45,962 nt of DNA from Burkholderiaceae bacterium (GCA_023954135.1 JAMLIN010000034.1:1-45962); one strand, 5' to 3'; counted from the stretch's first letter, positions 18,105 to 31,956 are shown. The notes: generated by a model from the letters alone, not told the origin. Made by a program: numbers and translations.

Positions 18105-18869
18105 TTACTTCGGTGCCATGCGGATCGCGCCGTCGAGGCGGATCGTCTCGCCGTTGAGCATGCTGTTGGCGAAGATCTGGTCGACGAGCTTGGCGTACTC
18201 GTCCGGACGGCCGAGCCGGGAGGGGAAGGGCACCTGGGCGCCGAGGGACGCGCGCGCCGGCTCCGGCAGGCCCATCAGCAGGGGCGTCAGGAACAGGCCC
18301 GGCGCGATCGTCACGACGCGGATGCCGTCGCGGGCGAGGTCGCGGGCGATCGGCAGGGTCATGCCGACGATGCCGCCCTTGGAGGCCGAATAGGCGGCCT
18401 GGCCGATCTGGCCGTCGAAAGCGGCGACCGATGCGGTGTTGATGCACACGCCCCTTTCGCCTTCCTCGTTGGGCTCGTTCTTCGCCATCGCGGCGGCGCC
18501 CAGCCGGATCATGTTGAAGCTGCCGATCAGGTTGACCGTCACGATCTTCGTGAAGTGCGGCAGCGGCATCGGGCCGTCCTTGCCGACCGTCTTGGCGGCG
18601 CCGCCGATGCCGGCGCAGTTGACCACGCCCACCAGCCTGCCCATGCCGAGCGCCGCGTCGATCGCGGCCTGACCATCGGCCTCGGAGGTCACGTCGCACT
18701 TGACGAACTTCGCATTGGCGCCGAGCTTCGCGACGTGCTCGTTGCCGAGCTTCTCCTGGACGTCGGCGATCACGACCTTGCCGCCGGCCTTGACGATGAG
18801 CTCCGTCGTGGCGCCGCCCAGACCGGATGCGCCGCCGGTGACGACGACCACATTGCCTTCGAATTGCAT
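18105..18869 (-). CDS. SDR, 3-hydroxyacyl-CoA dehydrogenase type 2-like
   Basis: The 254-aa protein has TGGASGLGG (11-19), VIADVQ, NCAG (83-86), S146 and Y159/K163 (AYSASKGG). The whole sequence resembles the HSD17B10/type-2 hydroxyacyl-CoA dehydrogenase group (NAD-dependent oxidation of 3-hydroxyacyl-CoA), including [16 protein letters not shown] near the end. ATG 18869 has AGGAGG six bases ahead, which settles the start even though the frame is open further up. It is transcribed alone; hppA upstream ends with its own terminator. Confidence 0.9.
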   Translation of the reverse strand: MQFEGNVVVVTGGASGLGGATTELIVKAGGKVVIADVQEKLGNEHVAKLGANAKFVKCDVTSEADGQAAIDAALGMGRLVGVVNCAGIGGAAKTVGKDGPMPLPHFTKIVTVNLIGSFNMIRLGAAAMAKNEPNEEGERGVCINTASVAAFDGQIGQAAYSASKGGIVGMTLPIARDLARDGIRVVTIAPGLFLTPLLMGLPEPARASLGAQVPFPSRLGRPDEYAKLVDQIFANSMLNGETIRLDGAIRMAPK

Positions 18870-18976
18870 GGATTGCCTCCTGTGAGTATTCATCCGGCGG
18901 TGAGCGTGCCGGGGGCGCGGGTATTCGCAGGAGATGAATATAACCCGGCACGGTGCCCCGGACCGGCGCCCAAATG

Positions 18977-18998
18977 AAAAGGGCACCCGAAGGTGCCC
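18977..18998 (-). terminator. Terminator of hppA
   Basis: Arms GGGCACC (18981-18987) and GGTGCCC (18992-18998) enclose a loop that reads TTCG in the minus-strand transcript. It is followed on that strand by TTTT. It lies just after the hppA stop. Confidence 0.8.
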
Positions 18999-19019
18999 CT
19001 TGCCGATGCTCCGACCGAT

Positions 19020-21083
<2,064 letters not shown>

Positions 21084-21156
21084 TATTTGCCCTCCGAATC
21101 AGTCGTTATCAGTCGAGAGATCATTGTCACGATCGCCCGCAATATTACGCGCTCCG

Positions 21157-21179
21157 CCTGCCGGCTGCCTGCCGGCAGG
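21157..21179. other. Hairpin between adk and hppA
   Basis: CCTGCCGGC and GCCGGCAGG form a 9-bp stem with a 5-base loop in the 180-base gap between the two minus-strand genes. There is no U tract. It may weakly end adk transcripts or lie in the hppA leader. Otherwise I see nothing in this gap. Confidence 0.45.
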
Positions 21180-21263
21180 GCTCGGGGAACGCGATGATTC
21201 GTGCTGGCCGCGACGTTTGGGCGAGGGCGCCAGGGGCCGGGCGAGGGCGAAGCCGGGGCCGGA

Positions 21264-21974
<711 letters not shown>

Positions 21975-22793
21975 TCAATTTTGCCGGTCATCGCCGAAGG
22001 CCGCCCGGACCCGGGCGAGGTCGGCGGGCGTATCGACCCCGGCCGGCGGTGCCTCGTCGGCCAGGTGCACCGCGATCCGGTAGCCGTGCCAGATGGCCCG
22101 CAACTGCTCGAGCGATTCGAGCGATTCGAGCGGCGATCGCTCGAGCCCGGGGTAGGCGCGCAGGAAGCCGCAGCGGTATGCGTAGAGTCCGACATGGCGC
22201 AGCGGCGCCGGCTGTCCGCGGGCGAGGGCCTCGGGCAGCAGGCGGGGGAATCCGCCCATGCGGTCGCGATCGAACGGGATCGGCGCCCGCGAGAAGTAGA
22301 TCGCCCGCATCCGCCGGTCGCAGACGATCTTGACGACATTGGGGTCGAGGAAGTCGTCGATCGAGCCGATCGGATGACCGGCGGTGGCGATCGCGGCCTC
22401 ATCGTCGCCGGCCAGGCGGGCGGCGACCGCCGCCACCAGCCGCGGTGGCACCTGGGGCTCGTCGCCCTGGACGTTGACCACGATGGTGTCGTCGGCCAAC
22501 CCGAGAACCGAGGCGGCCTCGGCGAGGCGGTCGGTGCCGGTGGGATGGTTGCCGCGGGTCATGATGGCCTCGAAGCCGGCGGCACGGACCGCGTCGGCGA
22601 TGCGGGCGTCGTCGGTGGCCACGGCCACCCGCTGCGCGCCGGCCGCCCGGGCACGTTCGGCGACGCGGACCACCATCGGCTGGCCGGCGATGTCGGCCAG
22701 CGCCTTGCCGGGCAGGCGGGTCGAGGCCATCCGGGCGGGCACCAGAGCGACGAAGTCCGGAACGGGGCCGGGGGCCGCTGCCGGCTCAGGCAT
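21975..22793 (-). CDS. kdsB: CMP-KDO synthetase
   Basis: The 272-aa enzyme activates KDO with CTP for LPS inner-core synthesis. Motifs include [44 protein letters not shown] and [14 protein letters not shown] short Pro/Ala N-terminal extension is present. Its start overlaps the end of the Trm112-like gene by eight bases. Together with lpxK it links this operon to LPS. Confidence 0.96.
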   Translation of the reverse strand: MPEPAAAPGPVPDFVALVPARMASTRLPGKALADIAGQPMVVRVAERARAAGAQRVAVATDDARIADAVRAAGFEAIMTRGNHPTGTDRLAEAASVLGLADDTIVVNVQGDEPQVPPRLVAAVAARLAGDDEAAIATAGHPIGSIDDFLDPNVVKIVCDRRMRAIYFSRAPIPFDRDRMGGFPRLLPEALARGQPAPLRHVGLYAYRCGFLRAYPGLERSPLESLESLEQLRAIWHGYRIAVHLADEAPPAGVDTPADLARVRAAFGDDRQN

Positions 22794-22986
22794 CTTGCTC
22801 GAGGTCGATCCGTCGCGCTTCGTCGGCGAGCATCACCGGGATGTCGTCGCGGATCGGATAGGCGAGCCGGTCCCGGCTGCACACCAGCTCGGCATCGACG
22901 GCGGGCGCCCCGGGCGGGTCGCGTCGCAGCTGGAGCGGGCCCTTGCACAGCGGGCAGACGAGGATCTCAAGCAGTCGTTTGTCCAC
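22786..22986 (-). CDS. Trm112 family zinc-binding protein (YcaR-like)
   Basis: The 66-aa protein begins [16 protein letters not shown] with C11 and C14, has C36 ([21 protein letters not shown]), and fits the bacterial Trm112/YcaR family. Relatives in eukaryotes and archaea activate methyltransferases of tRNA and translation factors; the bacterial role is unclear. It overlaps lpxK by 20 bases and kdsB by eight, so all three are translationally linked. Confidence 0.92.
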   Translation of the reverse strand: MDKRLLEILVCPLCKGPLQLRRDPPGAPAVDAELVCSRDRLAYPIRDDIPVMLADEARRIDLEQDA

Positions 22987-24016
22987 GGACAGCAGCCTCC
23001 AGCCAGTCGATCAGGGACGGATCGCAATGCGCGACGGAACGCAGCACCCAGAGGCCCTGCACGATTCCACCGTCGCATTTTACGGCGTCCTTCATGGTCA
23101 TCACGACCAGTTCCTCGGTCCGGGAGGCCAGCAGCGCCGGATCGATCCGGGCATGGTCGGGCAGCGCCACGTTGCGGCTGTGCAGGCCGAGCCCGTCGAG
23201 CACATCGAAGAAGCGCTGCGGCGAAGCGATGCCCGCGATCGCCAGCAGCTCGCGGCCCGCGACGTGGCTGGCGAAGCGGTGCGCCGGGATCCGGTGCGAA
23301 GGGTCGTCGAGGGCGACGAACTCGACCGGCACGAGTCGCGAGGCGAAGATCCGGGGGTGAGCCACCGGCGAGGAGCCGCCGCCGTTGACCACCACGGCGT
23401 CCATGCCGCGCACATGGGTGAGCGGCTCGCGCAGGGGGCCTGCCGGCAGCAGGCGGCGATTGCCCGCGCCGCGCGCATCGAAGACCGCGATCTCGATGTC
23501 GCGGGGCAGGGCGGCATGCTGCAGGCCATCGTCCGAGACCACGACCGCGATGTCGGGATTGGCGTCGCGCATGAGCTCGAGCGCGGCGCGCCGGTCGGCT
23601 CCGACCACGACCGGCAGGCCGGTTTCGCGGGCGAGCATCAGCGGCTCGTCGCCGACCTCGTCGGCATCGTCGCCGGGCGCGACGAGCGCGGGTTCCGTGG
23701 ATCGGCGCCGGTAACCGCGCGACAGGATTCCGCAGCGCCAGCCGCGCGCGGCGAGCTCGCCGGCGATGGTGGCCACGAGCGGCGTCTTGCCGGCGCCGCC
23801 GACCACGAGATTGCCGACCACGATCACCAGCGGCGGGTCGTGCGGTTGCGAGCGGGCGGCCAGGATGCGGCGGCGCCGCGAGCCCGAGACCGCGACGGTG
23901 AGCATCTCGAGGGGACGCAGCGCGAACCCCACGAGCCGGTCGCCGATTCCGCCCGAGGGCCTGAACCAGAACCGGGCGAGGGCGGCTTCGACGCGCTCGC
24001 GCAGGGCTTCCGGCAT
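22967..24016 (-). CDS. lpxK: Tetraacyldisaccharide 4'-kinase
   Basis: The 349-aa inner-membrane kinase adds the 4'-phosphate of lipid A. The Walker A region is [14 protein letters not shown], followed by [32 protein letters not shown] and [17 protein letters not shown]-type C-terminal segment and HDHARID-type region ([13 protein letters not shown]) are also seen. It lies 20 bases downstream of exbD. Confidence 0.96.
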   Translation of the reverse strand: MPEALRERVEAALARFWFRPSGGIGDRLVGFALRPLEMLTVAVSGSRRRRILAARSQPHDPPLVIVVGNLVVGGAGKTPLVATIAGELAARGWRCGILSRGYRRRSTEPALVAPGDDADEVGDEPLMLARETGLPVVVGADRRAALELMRDANPDIAVVVSDDGLQHAALPRDIEIAVFDARGAGNRRLLPAGPLREPLTHVRGMDAVVVNGGGSSPVAHPRIFASRLVPVEFVALDDPSHRIPAHRFASHVAGRELLAIAGIASPQRFFDVLDGLGLHSRNVALPDHARIDPALLASRTEELVVMTMKDAVKCDGGIVQGLWVLRSVAHCDPSLIDWLEAAVRGQTTA

Positions 24017-24035
24017 CGGACGTTGCGCTTGGCGC

Positions 24036-24452
24036 CTAGCGCGTGCCGCTGTCGGCGGCGAAGGTGACCCGGTCGAGGCCGGCTCGCCGGGCCGAATCGA
24101 GCACCGCGATCACCGACTGGTGGGGCGCGCCGGCATCGGCGTAGATGACGAGCACCGGCGGCTTGGGGCCCTGGGCTTCGCGGCGCAGCTCGGTGACCAG
24201 AGCGACCGGCGAGAGCGCCGTTCCCGAGCCGGCTATGCGGTACTGGCCGTCGGCCGACACCGCGACCACTACCTCCTTGGGCCGCTCGGCGACCGGCGCA
24301 GCGCTCGCGTCGGGCAGGTCGACCTTGAGCTCGGTGAACTTCGAGTAGGTCGTGGTGACCATCAGGAAGATCAGGATGACGAGCAGGACGTCGATGAGGG
24401 GCACGAAGTTGATCTCCGGGTCCTCGCGCCGCATGCCGCGCCGGAAGTTCAT
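24036..24452 (-). CDS. exbD: ExbD/TolR family biopolymer transport protein
   Basis: The 138-aa protein has a short cytoplasmic start, one membrane helix with the essential Asp (D21 in INFVPLIDVLLVILIFLMVT) and a periplasmic domain. With ExbB it uses the proton gradient to drive TonB (or a Tol-type system). Its start overlaps the exbB stop by four bases. No tonB gene is seen in the window. Confidence 0.92.
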   Translation of the reverse strand: MNFRRGMRREDPEINFVPLIDVLLVILIFLMVTTTYSKFTELKVDLPDASAAPVAERPKEVVVAVSADGQYRIAGSGTALSPVALVTELRREAQGPKPPVLVIYADAGAPHQSVIAVLDSARRAGLDRVTFAADSGTR

Positions 24453-25054
24453 TTGCGTTCGCTCATCAGGACGTCGACGAGCCGCAGCGACTGCTGTTCC
24501 ATTTCAACCAGATAGCTGTCGACCCGGGCCCGGAAGTGCCGGTAGGCGATCAGCGCCGGGATCGCCACGAGGATGCCGAAGGCAGTGTTGTACAGGGCGA
24601 TCGAGATGCCATGGGCGAGCTGCTGCGGGTCGGTGCCGGTCGGCCCTTGCGCGCCGAAGATCTCGATCATGCCGATGACGGTGCCGAACAGCCCGAGCAG
24701 CGGGGCGGTCGAGGCGATGGTCCCGAGCGCGCTCAGGTAACGCTCGAGGTCGACCGAGACCGCCCGGCCGGCTTCCTCCATCGCCTCCTTCATCAGGTCG
24801 CGCGGGGCGCCGCGCTGCCGGATGCCGCTCGCCAGCACCCGTCCGAGCGGCGAGCTGAGCGCGAGACGCTGCGCCATCTCGCCGGTGATCTGGGAATTGC
24901 GACAGATGGTCAGGACTTCCTCGAGGACGCCGGGCGGGATGACCTTGTCGCGTCGCAGGGATATCGATCGTTCGACGATCAGGGCTACTGCCGCGATCGA
25001 GGCGATGATCAGGAACCAGATCGGCCAGCCGGCAGCTTGGATCAACGAGAACAA
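24449..25054 (-). CDS. exbB: ExbB/TolQ/MotA family proton channel protein
   Basis: The 201-aa protein has three membrane segments (about 10-28, 105-130 and 145-170) and the family signature STAPLLGLFGTVIGMIEIF. Family similarity begins at FSLIQAAGW, where no ATG or GTG is available; TTG at 25054, with GGAG about nine bases ahead, is the likely start. This rare start would limit expression. It heads the operon exbB-exbD-lpxK-Trm112-kdsB-adk and is divergent from xseA across about 205 bases. Confidence 0.9.
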   Translation of the reverse strand: MFSLIQAAGWPIWFLIIASIAAVALIVERSISLRRDKVIPPGVLEEVLTICRNSQITGEMAQRLALSSPLGRVLASGIRQRGAPRDLMKEAMEEAGRAVSVDLERYLSALGTIASTAPLLGLFGTVIGMIEIFGAQGPTGTDPQQLAHGISIALYNTAFGILVAIPALIAYRHFRARVDSYLVEMEQQSLRLVDVLMSERK

Positions 25055-25259
25055 TGCAGGATTCTCCGTATGCCGGGCCGTGAAGCACGAATCGCCCCGC
25101 TCGTGCGGGCAGGATCGCGGGGCATCCCGGGGTGAGCGCGAATTGTCGGTGTTTTTTACCCGGACGGGCAAGCGCGGCCGCCGAACGGCCGGCGGGGCAC
25201 CGGCATACAATCGCCCGGTCGACACCGTACGCGGCGATCCACGCCGCCCCATCGAGCGC

Positions 25260-26624
25260 GTGCAGCCGATTCCTCCATCCAAGTCGCCCGTGGCCCGCGG
25301 CCGCGAGATCCTGAGCGTCTCCGAGCTCAACGGACGGGTCGCGAGCCTGATCGAGTCGACGCTCGGCCCCCTGTGGGTCGGCGGCGAGATCTCGAACTTC
25401 GTGCGCGCCGCCAGCGGCCACTGCTATTTCACGCTGAAGGACTCCGGCGCCCAGGTGCGCTGCGTGATGTTCCGCTCGCGGGCCCGGGCGCTCGGCTTCG
25501 ATCCGCGCGAGGGCGACCGGGTCGAGGTGCTCGCCCAGGCCTCGCTCTACCAGGCGCGGGGCGACTTCCAGCTCGGGGTCGAGCAGATGCGCCAGGCGGG
25601 CGCCGGCGACCTGTTTCGCGAGTTCATGCGCCTGCGTGCCCGGCTCGAGGCCGAAGGACTCTTCGACCCGGAACGCAAGCGCCCGATCGTCCCGCTGCCG
25701 CGGGCGATCGGCGTGGTGACCTCGCCGGCGGCCGCCGCTCTTCGCGATGTGCTCACGACGCTCGCGCGGCGTGCCGCCCATGTGCCGGTGATCGTCTATC
25801 CGACACCGGTACAGGGCGTCGATGCGCCGGCGGCGATCGTCGCCGCTCTCGGGCTGGCCAACCGGCGGCGGGAGGTCGATGTCCTGCTGCTGGTGCGCGG
25901 GGGGGGCTCGATCGAGGATCTCTGGTCCTTCAACGACGAACGGGTCGCCCGCGCGATCCATGCCTCGGAGTTGCCGGTCATCGCCGGCGTGGGCCACGAG
26001 ACCGACGTCACGATCGCCGACTTCGTGGCCGATGCAAGGGCGCCGACCCCGACCGGCGCGGCGGTGCTGGCCGCGACCGACCGGCGCGAGCTGCTCGAGG
26101 CGATCGAGCGCAAGGCCGCCGAGTTGATCCGCTGCTCGCGTCGCCGGTTGCGCCAGAGCGAGCAGCGCCTCGACATGGCCACCCGCCTGCTGCGGCCGCC
26201 CTCCGAATCCCAGGCACGGCGGGCACACCGCTTGCGGGAACTGGCCGGATTGCTGTCCAACCGGCAGGCCTTGCGGCTGGGGGCCGCGGCGAGTCGCCTC
26301 GCACGGGCCGAATCGCGACTGGCGCAGCCGCCGGTCGCTCCGGCGGCGGCAAGAGTCGAGTGGCTTGCGGGGCGGCTCCTGCGGGCCGGCACCCAGGTAT
26401 TGGCCGATGGCGGCCGGCGGGTCGGGACACTGGCGGCGCAACTCGAGCTGGTCAGCCCCGAGGCGGTGCTCGAGCGGGGCTACGCCATCGTCAGGCATGT
26501 CGACGGCAGGGTCCTGCAGGATGCCGCCGATGCGCCGCCGCGCACGGCGCTGTCGATCCGCCTGGCCCGCGGCGAGCTGCGGGCACGGGTCGAGGACGGG
26601 TCGCCGCCGCGATCCGCGACCTGA
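25260..26624 (+). CDS. xseA: Exodeoxyribonuclease VII large subunit
   Basis: The protein of about 454 aa degrades single-stranded DNA with XseB. It has the N-terminal OB fold ([32 protein letters not shown]), then the catalytic region [40 protein letters not shown] and [26 protein letters not shown], followed by a long Arg/Glu-rich helix region. Starts are uncertain: GTG 25260 and GTG 25290 are the options, as no ATG fits; neither has a clear ribosome site. The small subunit xseB is not here. Confidence 0.93.
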   Translation: MQPIPPSKSPVARGREILSVSELNGRVASLIESTLGPLWVGGEISNFVRAASGHCYFTLKDSGAQVRCVMFRSRARALGFDPREGDRVEVLAQASLYQARGDFQLGVEQMRQAGAGDLFREFMRLRARLEAEGLFDPERKRPIVPLPRAIGVVTSPAAAALRDVLTTLARRAAHVPVIVYPTPVQGVDAPAAIVAALGLANRRREVDVLLLVRGGGSIEDLWSFNDERVARAIHASELPVIAGVGHETDVTIADFVADARAPTPTGAAVLAATDRRELLEAIERKAAELIRCSRRRLRQSEQRLDMATRLLRPPSESQARRAHRLRELAGLLSNRQALRLGAAASRLARAESRLAQPPVAPAAARVEWLAGRLLRAGTQVLADGGRRVGTLAAQLELVSPEAVLERGYAIVRHVDGRVLQDAADAPPRTALSIRLARGELRARVEDGSPPRSAT

Positions 26625-26737
26625 TCGTCGGTGTAGGCGCGGCCGCGGGCAGGTTATCGATGCCCGTCATAGAATCCGTGATCATCGACGCCATTCATCG
26701 ACCCTCATTCCCAGCCGAAAGCCAGAGGAGAACAACC

Positions 26738-27316
26738 ATGGAACACAAGCAACCCGAACTCCCGTATGCGATGGACGCGCTCGAGCCGCATGTTTCGAAG
26801 GAAACCTTCGAATACCACTACGGCAAGCATCATGCGACCTACGTCACCAACCTGAACAACCTGATCAAGGGCACCGAGTTCGCCGACGCCTCCCTCGAGG
26901 ACATCGTGCGCAAGTCCTCGGGCGGAGTCTTCAACAACGCCGCCCAGGTCTGGAACCACACGTTCTTCTGGAACTCGATGTCGCCCAAGGGCGGTGGCGT
27001 CCCCGGCGGCGCGCTCGCCGCCGCGATCGACAAGAAATGGGGTTCGTTCGACGCCTTCAAGGACGCCTTCACCAAGTCGGCTGCCGGCAACTTCGGCTCC
27101 GGCTGGACCTGGCTCGTGAAGAAGGCCGACGGTTCGGTTGACATCGTCAACACCAGCAATGCCGCCACGCCCCTGACCACCGACGACAAGCCGCTGCTCA
27201 CCTGCGACGTGTGGGAGCACGCCTACTACATCGACTACCGCAACAGCCGGCCCAACTACCTGGCGGCATTCTGGAACGTCGCCAACTGGGATTTCGCCGC
27301 GAAGAACTTCGGCTAG
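26738..27316 (+). CDS. sodB: Iron superoxide dismutase
   Basis: The 192-aa enzyme has metal ligands H27, H74, D157 and H161, and Q70 in [17 protein letters not shown], the pattern of iron-type dismutases. AGAGGAGAACAACC precedes the ATG. It lies 113 bases after xseA, probably with its own promoter. It detoxifies superoxide in the cytoplasm and is often under iron control in proteobacteria; no clear Fur box is seen here. Confidence 0.96.
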   Translation: MEHKQPELPYAMDALEPHVSKETFEYHYGKHHATYVTNLNNLIKGTEFADASLEDIVRKSSGGVFNNAAQVWNHTFFWNSMSPKGGGVPGGALAAAIDKKWGSFDAFKDAFTKSAAGNFGSGWTWLVKKADGSVDIVNTSNAATPLTTDDKPLLTCDVWEHAYYIDYRNSRPNYLAAFWNVANWDFAAKNFG

Positions 27317-27391
27317 GCCAGCGGCCGGAGCGAGCAGCGCAGCAACCCGACCGCCGGGCCACGCCCGGCCTAATCTGAGGAGAGTGGATCC

Positions 27392-27646
27392 ATGATGGCG
27401 TTCATCCAGACAGTCGTAGTCGGCCTGATCGTCGGAGCGATTGCCAAGTTCATCATGCCGGGCAAGCAGGGTGGAGGCATCATCATCACCTCGCTGCTAG
27501 GCATCGTCGGGGCGGTGGTGGCTACCTATCTCGGTCAGGCGGTGGGCATCTACGGGCCCGATGAAGGTGCTCGCTGGGTCGGCTCGGTGGTCGGCGCCCT
27601 GATCGTGCTGTTCGTGTACGGCCTGATCACGAAAAAGAAAGCTTGA
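27392..27646 (+). CDS. GlsB/YeaQ/YmgE-type small membrane stress protein
   Basis: The 84-aa protein has three glycine-rich membrane segments: FIQTVVVGLIVGAIAKFIMPG, then GGGIIITSLLGIVGAVVATYLG and WVGSVVGALIVLFVYGLI, ending in KKKA. This is the transglycosylase-associated/GlsB family linked to stress response, with no known enzyme function. AGGAGAG lies seven bases before the first of two tandem ATGs. It follows sodB by 75 bases. Confidence 0.9.
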   Translation: MMAFIQTVVVGLIVGAIAKFIMPGKQGGGIIITSLLGIVGAVVATYLGQAVGIYGPDEGARWVGSVVGALIVLFVYGLITKKKA

Positions 27647-27656
27647 CCCGAAGCCT

Positions 27657-28169
27657 TCAGGGCCGGCGTGGCGCTTCCCGCGTGACGCCGGCCTGCGGGC
27701 CGAACAGCGCCTCCGCCCGTAGCAGGGCTCCCTCACCAATGCCGCGCTGAAGGAACCAGCCCCGGGACATCTCGAGGGCGAAGCGCACCGGCTGCGCCGG
27801 GCAGTGGTTGCTGCGCTCGTCGAACGGCTCCATGTCGGCGATGTTCACGATCCGGCCGTCGTCGTCGATGAAGGCGATCGACAGCGGTATCCGGGTGTTG
27901 CGCATCCAGAAGCAGTGCACGCCGGCCTCCTCGAAGACGAAGAGCATGCCGGCGTTGGGCGCGAGCGAATCCCGGTTCATCAGCCCCAGGTTGCGCTTGC
28001 CAGCGGTATCCGCGATCTCCGCCTGGATCAGGTGCATGCCGGCCTGGATCCGCTGCACCGGCAGGGGCGGATTGGACCTGCCCTGCGCCTGGGTGCCGAG
28101 GACGATCGCGGCGAGCAGGGCGCCGATCGCGATGCGACCGATCCAGTGGCGGATGACTGCCGGTTCCAT
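27657..28169 (-). CDS. DUF192 family exported protein
   Basis: The 170-aa protein has an N-terminal membrane/signal segment ([16 protein letters not shown]) and a DUF192 domain: [56 protein letters not shown] and [16 protein letters not shown]. The family is widespread and its function is not settled. ATG 28169 has AGGACAGGA ahead. It converges with the GlsB gene (10-base gap) and is divergent from icd, its usual Burkholderiales neighbour. Confidence 0.9.
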   Translation of the reverse strand: MEPAVIRHWIGRIAIGALLAAIVLGTQAQGRSNPPLPVQRIQAGMHLIQAEIADTAGKRNLGLMNRDSLAPNAGMLFVFEEAGVHCFWMRNTRIPLSIAFIDDDGRIVNIADMEPFDERSNHCPAQPVRFALEMSRGWFLQRGIGEGALLRAEALFGPQAGVTREAPRRP

Positions 28170-28282
28170 TCCTGTCCTTGCTCTGGTGGATTCCGGGTGA
28201 ACTGTACCCCGGGTCCGATACGGCATAATGTCCGGCTGGTGGCCACAAGCCGCTCCCGACCCTACTCCAGCGGAGCCCCTGA

Positions 28283-29536
<1,254 letters not shown>

Positions 29537-29570
29537 TCGTGCCGCGTCCGGGGTTTCCGGACGTGACAAG

Positions 29571-29604
29571 AAGGCCCCGCCTCCGGAAGGAGGCGGGGCC
29601 TTTT
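29571..29604 (+). terminator. Rho-independent terminator of icd
   Basis: Arms AAGGCCCCGCCTCC (29571-29584) and GGAGGCGGGGCCTT (29589-29602) enclose GGAA and are followed by TTCC; the transcript ends in four U. It is the strongest hairpin in the window and marks the end of the housekeeping block. Confidence 0.9.
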
Positions 29605-29642
29605 CCATGGCCGAGCGGCCCCGCCCGGGCCGCGCCGACTCT

Positions 29643-29707
29643 CAAGGAAACGCCGGGCCGCCCCAAGTTTCCTTGACCCCCGCGGGGGGCGGGCTGGGCG
29701 CAGCCCG
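29643..29707. repeat. Inverted repeats at the left border of the iron island
   Basis: CAAGGAAAC (29643-29651) and GTTTCCTTG (29667-29675) are a perfect inverted repeat. Next to it CGGGCTG (29690-29696) and CAGCCCG (29701-29707) form a second stem. They lie between the icd terminator and the stop of the receptor gene. They may end receptor transcripts or be a dispersed gene-end repeat. Confidence 0.55.
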
Positions 29708-29720
29708 GCCCTGGGGGCGC

Positions 29721-31817
29721 TCAGAACTTCTTGGTGACGAACAGGTTGATCGAGCGCTTGGCGCCGGGCATCTGGCCGTAGGGCTGGTAGCTCCGGTTGC
29801 CCAGGTTGTTCAGCTCGGCCACGAAAGTCCAGTCGTTCGGAAGAAAGACATTGGTCCGCACATTGAGCGTGGCGTAGCCGGCCGCGCCGTCCAGGCTGGT
29901 GCCACTCGCATCGCGCCTGCGCACCTTCGATTCGCCGAACAGATACACATCGAAGCTTCCGGCGGCGCTGCCGGCGGTCCAGTCCTTGCGCAGGCCGATC
30001 TTGCCGGCGAATCCGGGCGTGCCGCTGTCGCTGGTCTGGTAGCCGTTGCCGAAGTGCAGTTCCCGGCGCATGGCGACGAACGAGGTGTACGGCGTGAGGC
30101 CCCATGCGCCGAGCGCGTGCTCGGCGTAGAGCTCGACGCCGGTGCTGCGGGCCGCATCGACGTTCTCGTAGGTGCCGATGGCGCCGGTGGATACGGTGGC
30201 GATGTAGTCCTCGGAACGGGCGTGGAACAGGGTGGCGTCCAGCACCGTGCGGCCGGCCGCGTAGCGCGCGCCGATCTCGTAGGTGGTGGAGGTTTCGGGC
30301 TTGAGGTTCGGGTTTCCTTCCAGGGTGACGCCGCCGCCGGTGGTGGTCAGGAACAGCTGGCCGAGCGTCGGGTAGATATAGCCCTGCGAGATGTTGGCGC
30401 GCAGCGCCAGGTTGCTGGATGGCGTCCAGACCAGGCCGGCCGAGCCGAGCAGCTTGCTGTCGGAGCTTTCGCTGGTGGCGTTGGGCGCACCGTTGGTGGT
30501 GGATGCCTTGTGGTCCGAGCGCATGCGGGAGCCGCGGGCGCCCAGGGTGGCGGTCAGCTGATCGGTGAGCGAGACCTCGTGCTGCCCGAACACGGACATC
30601 GTGCGGGTCTCGGCGTCGTCGTAGCGCACAGAGTTGACGGTGACGCCGGGCGGCGTGCGCGTCGTGTCGGTGACCTTGTCGGCGGTCAGGGCGTCGTCTT
30701 CCCATTCGAGGCCCGCCACGGTGCGACTGCCCGGCGAGAGCTTCATCTCGGCGCGGACGGTGGCCCCGCTGGTGGTCTGCGCGTCGATGGAGGAGGAGAG
30801 CACGCGGATGCGCATGGGTCCGGCGGCGGTGCTGACGTCGTTGCGGAAGTCGCGGTCGACCGTCTGCCGGTACAGGCTGGCGCTGAGCTTGGTCAGCCAC
30901 GGCGTCAGTTGCGTTCCTTCGTAGAAGATCGAGGTCTTGCGCAGGTCGCGGTGCGGCAGCGAGATGAGGAAATCGGGGTCGCCGACGTAGTGCTGCCCGA
31001 GCCGGTAGCCGAGGTGGCCGGACACGTTGCGGTCCTCCATGGTGGAAGGGGTCAGCCTGCCGTCGGGCGTACGGCGGTCCTTCTGCTTCATCCTGCCCAG
31101 GCTGAGGTTGTAGTCGAGCTCGCCCGGCCCGGTGCGGACCGTGCCGGCTGCCGTGGTCGACACGCGATATCCGCTCGTGGCCGAGAGGTAGCCCGCCGTC
31201 GCGCTCACGGTGAAGGGCTTGTCCGCGCCGCGCTTGGTGATGATGTTGATCACCCCGCCGATGGCGCTGCTGCCCGAGACGACCGAAGACGAGCCGCGCA
31301 CGATCTCGATGCGCTCGATCGTCGTCGGATCGACCAGCACCGGCTGGCCGTAGTTCGTGTGATCGGTCAGTTTCTGGCCGTCGATCAGGATGGCGACGCG
31401 GCGCGGGTTCTCGCCGCGGATCGAGATGCGCTCGATCCCTTCCTCCGAGACCTGCAGGCCCGGTACGTCGCGCAGCAACGTGGCGAACGACGCCGGCGCC
31501 TTCGCCTCGACATCCTCCGCATCGAGGATGGTGATGGCGGCGGGGCTGTGCATGACTTCGGTGGGCAGGCCCGTGCCGATCACCGTCACGGTGTCGAACT
31601 GCCGCACATCCGTTGCGTCGGCCACCGCGGTTGCCGCGGGCTGCCCCTGCGCCAGGGCCGCACCGGCGGCGAGCAAGGGCCAGCCTGCCGCCAGACCCCG
31701 GCACAGCCAGTGGCCCAGCCCGCCCGACGCCGGGGGGAAGCTGTCCGACGGTCGCCGGCACATGTCGGGGTGATCGCGGACAGACCCTCTGTCCTTCGAA
31801 GCGCTTGGTGTGGTCAT
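29721..31817 (-). CDS. TonB-dependent outer-membrane receptor (first)
   Basis: The roughly 698-aa protein has an export signal (LAAGWPLLAAGAALAQG), a TonB-box-like DTVTVIG and a plug domain (SPAAITILDAEDV, ERISIRGENPRRVAILIDGQ, ERIEIVRGSSSVVSGSSAIG, GVINIITKRG). A 22-strand type barrel follows, ending in Phe (LFVTKKF). It resembles the FepA/CirA/BtuB side of the family; ligand unknown, most likely an iron complex. ATG 31817 is preferred; the signal is then preceded by about 50 polar residues, so a later start is possible. A Fur-like site lies upstream, so it is a separate unit from the PepSY operon. Confidence 0.88.
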   Translation of the reverse strand: MTTPSASKDRGSVRDHPDMCRRPSDSFPPASGGLGHWLCRGLAAGWPLLAAGAALAQGQPAATAVADATDVRQFDTVTVIGTGLPTEVMHSPAAITILDAEDVEAKAPASFATLLRDVPGLQVSEEGIERISIRGENPRRVAILIDGQKLTDHTNYGQPVLVDPTTIERIEIVRGSSSVVSGSSAIGGVINIITKRGADKPFTVSATAGYLSATSGYRVSTTAAGTVRTGPGELDYNLSLGRMKQKDRRTPDGRLTPSTMEDRNVSGHLGYRLGQHYVGDPDFLISLPHRDLRKTSIFYEGTQLTPWLTKLSASLYRQTVDRDFRNDVSTAAGPMRIRVLSSSIDAQTTSGATVRAEMKLSPGSRTVAGLEWEDDALTADKVTDTTRTPPGVTVNSVRYDDAETRTMSVFGQHEVSLTDQLTATLGARGSRMRSDHKASTTNGAPNATSESSDSKLLGSAGLVWTPSSNLALRANISQGYIYPTLGQLFLTTTGGGVTLEGNPNLKPETSTTYEIGARYAAGRTVLDATLFHARSEDYIATVSTGAIGTYENVDAARSTGVELYAEHALGAWGLTPYTSFVAMRRELHFGNGYQTSDSGTPGFAGKIGLRKDWTAGSAAGSFDVYLFGESKVRRRDASGTSLDGAAGYATLNVRTNVFLPNDWTFVAELNNLGNRSYQPYGQMPGAKRSINLFVTKKF

Positions 31818-31850
31818 GTTGGCCCGGAAGTTGTAGTTATTGAATGTGAG

Positions 31851-31874
31851 AAAGAACAAGAATCATTCGTATTA
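31851..31874 (-). promoter_or_regulatory. Fur-box-like site before the first receptor
   Basis: The minus strand reads AATACGAATGATTCTTGTTC, which contains the palindrome GAATGATTC and resembles the Fur consensus (GATAATGATAATCATTATC). It is in an AT-rich patch about 40 bases before the receptor ATG. Confidence 0.5.
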
Positions 31875-31956
31875 ACGAGTCTGGGTGGGGCCATATGCGG
31901 GGGCAAGCGCTTGCCGGCCCCTGACTTGTCCTGCATCAATTTCCTGCATGCTTTTC

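Noticed and set aside
22060-22140. Short tandem GAGCGATTC repeats as regulatory site
   Set aside because: They are in-frame codons of kdsB (repeated Leu-Glu-Ser) and need no further explanation.
25130-25215. TACAAT at 25206-25211 as the xseA promoter
   Set aside because: No -35-like hexamer at proper spacing; too weak to list.
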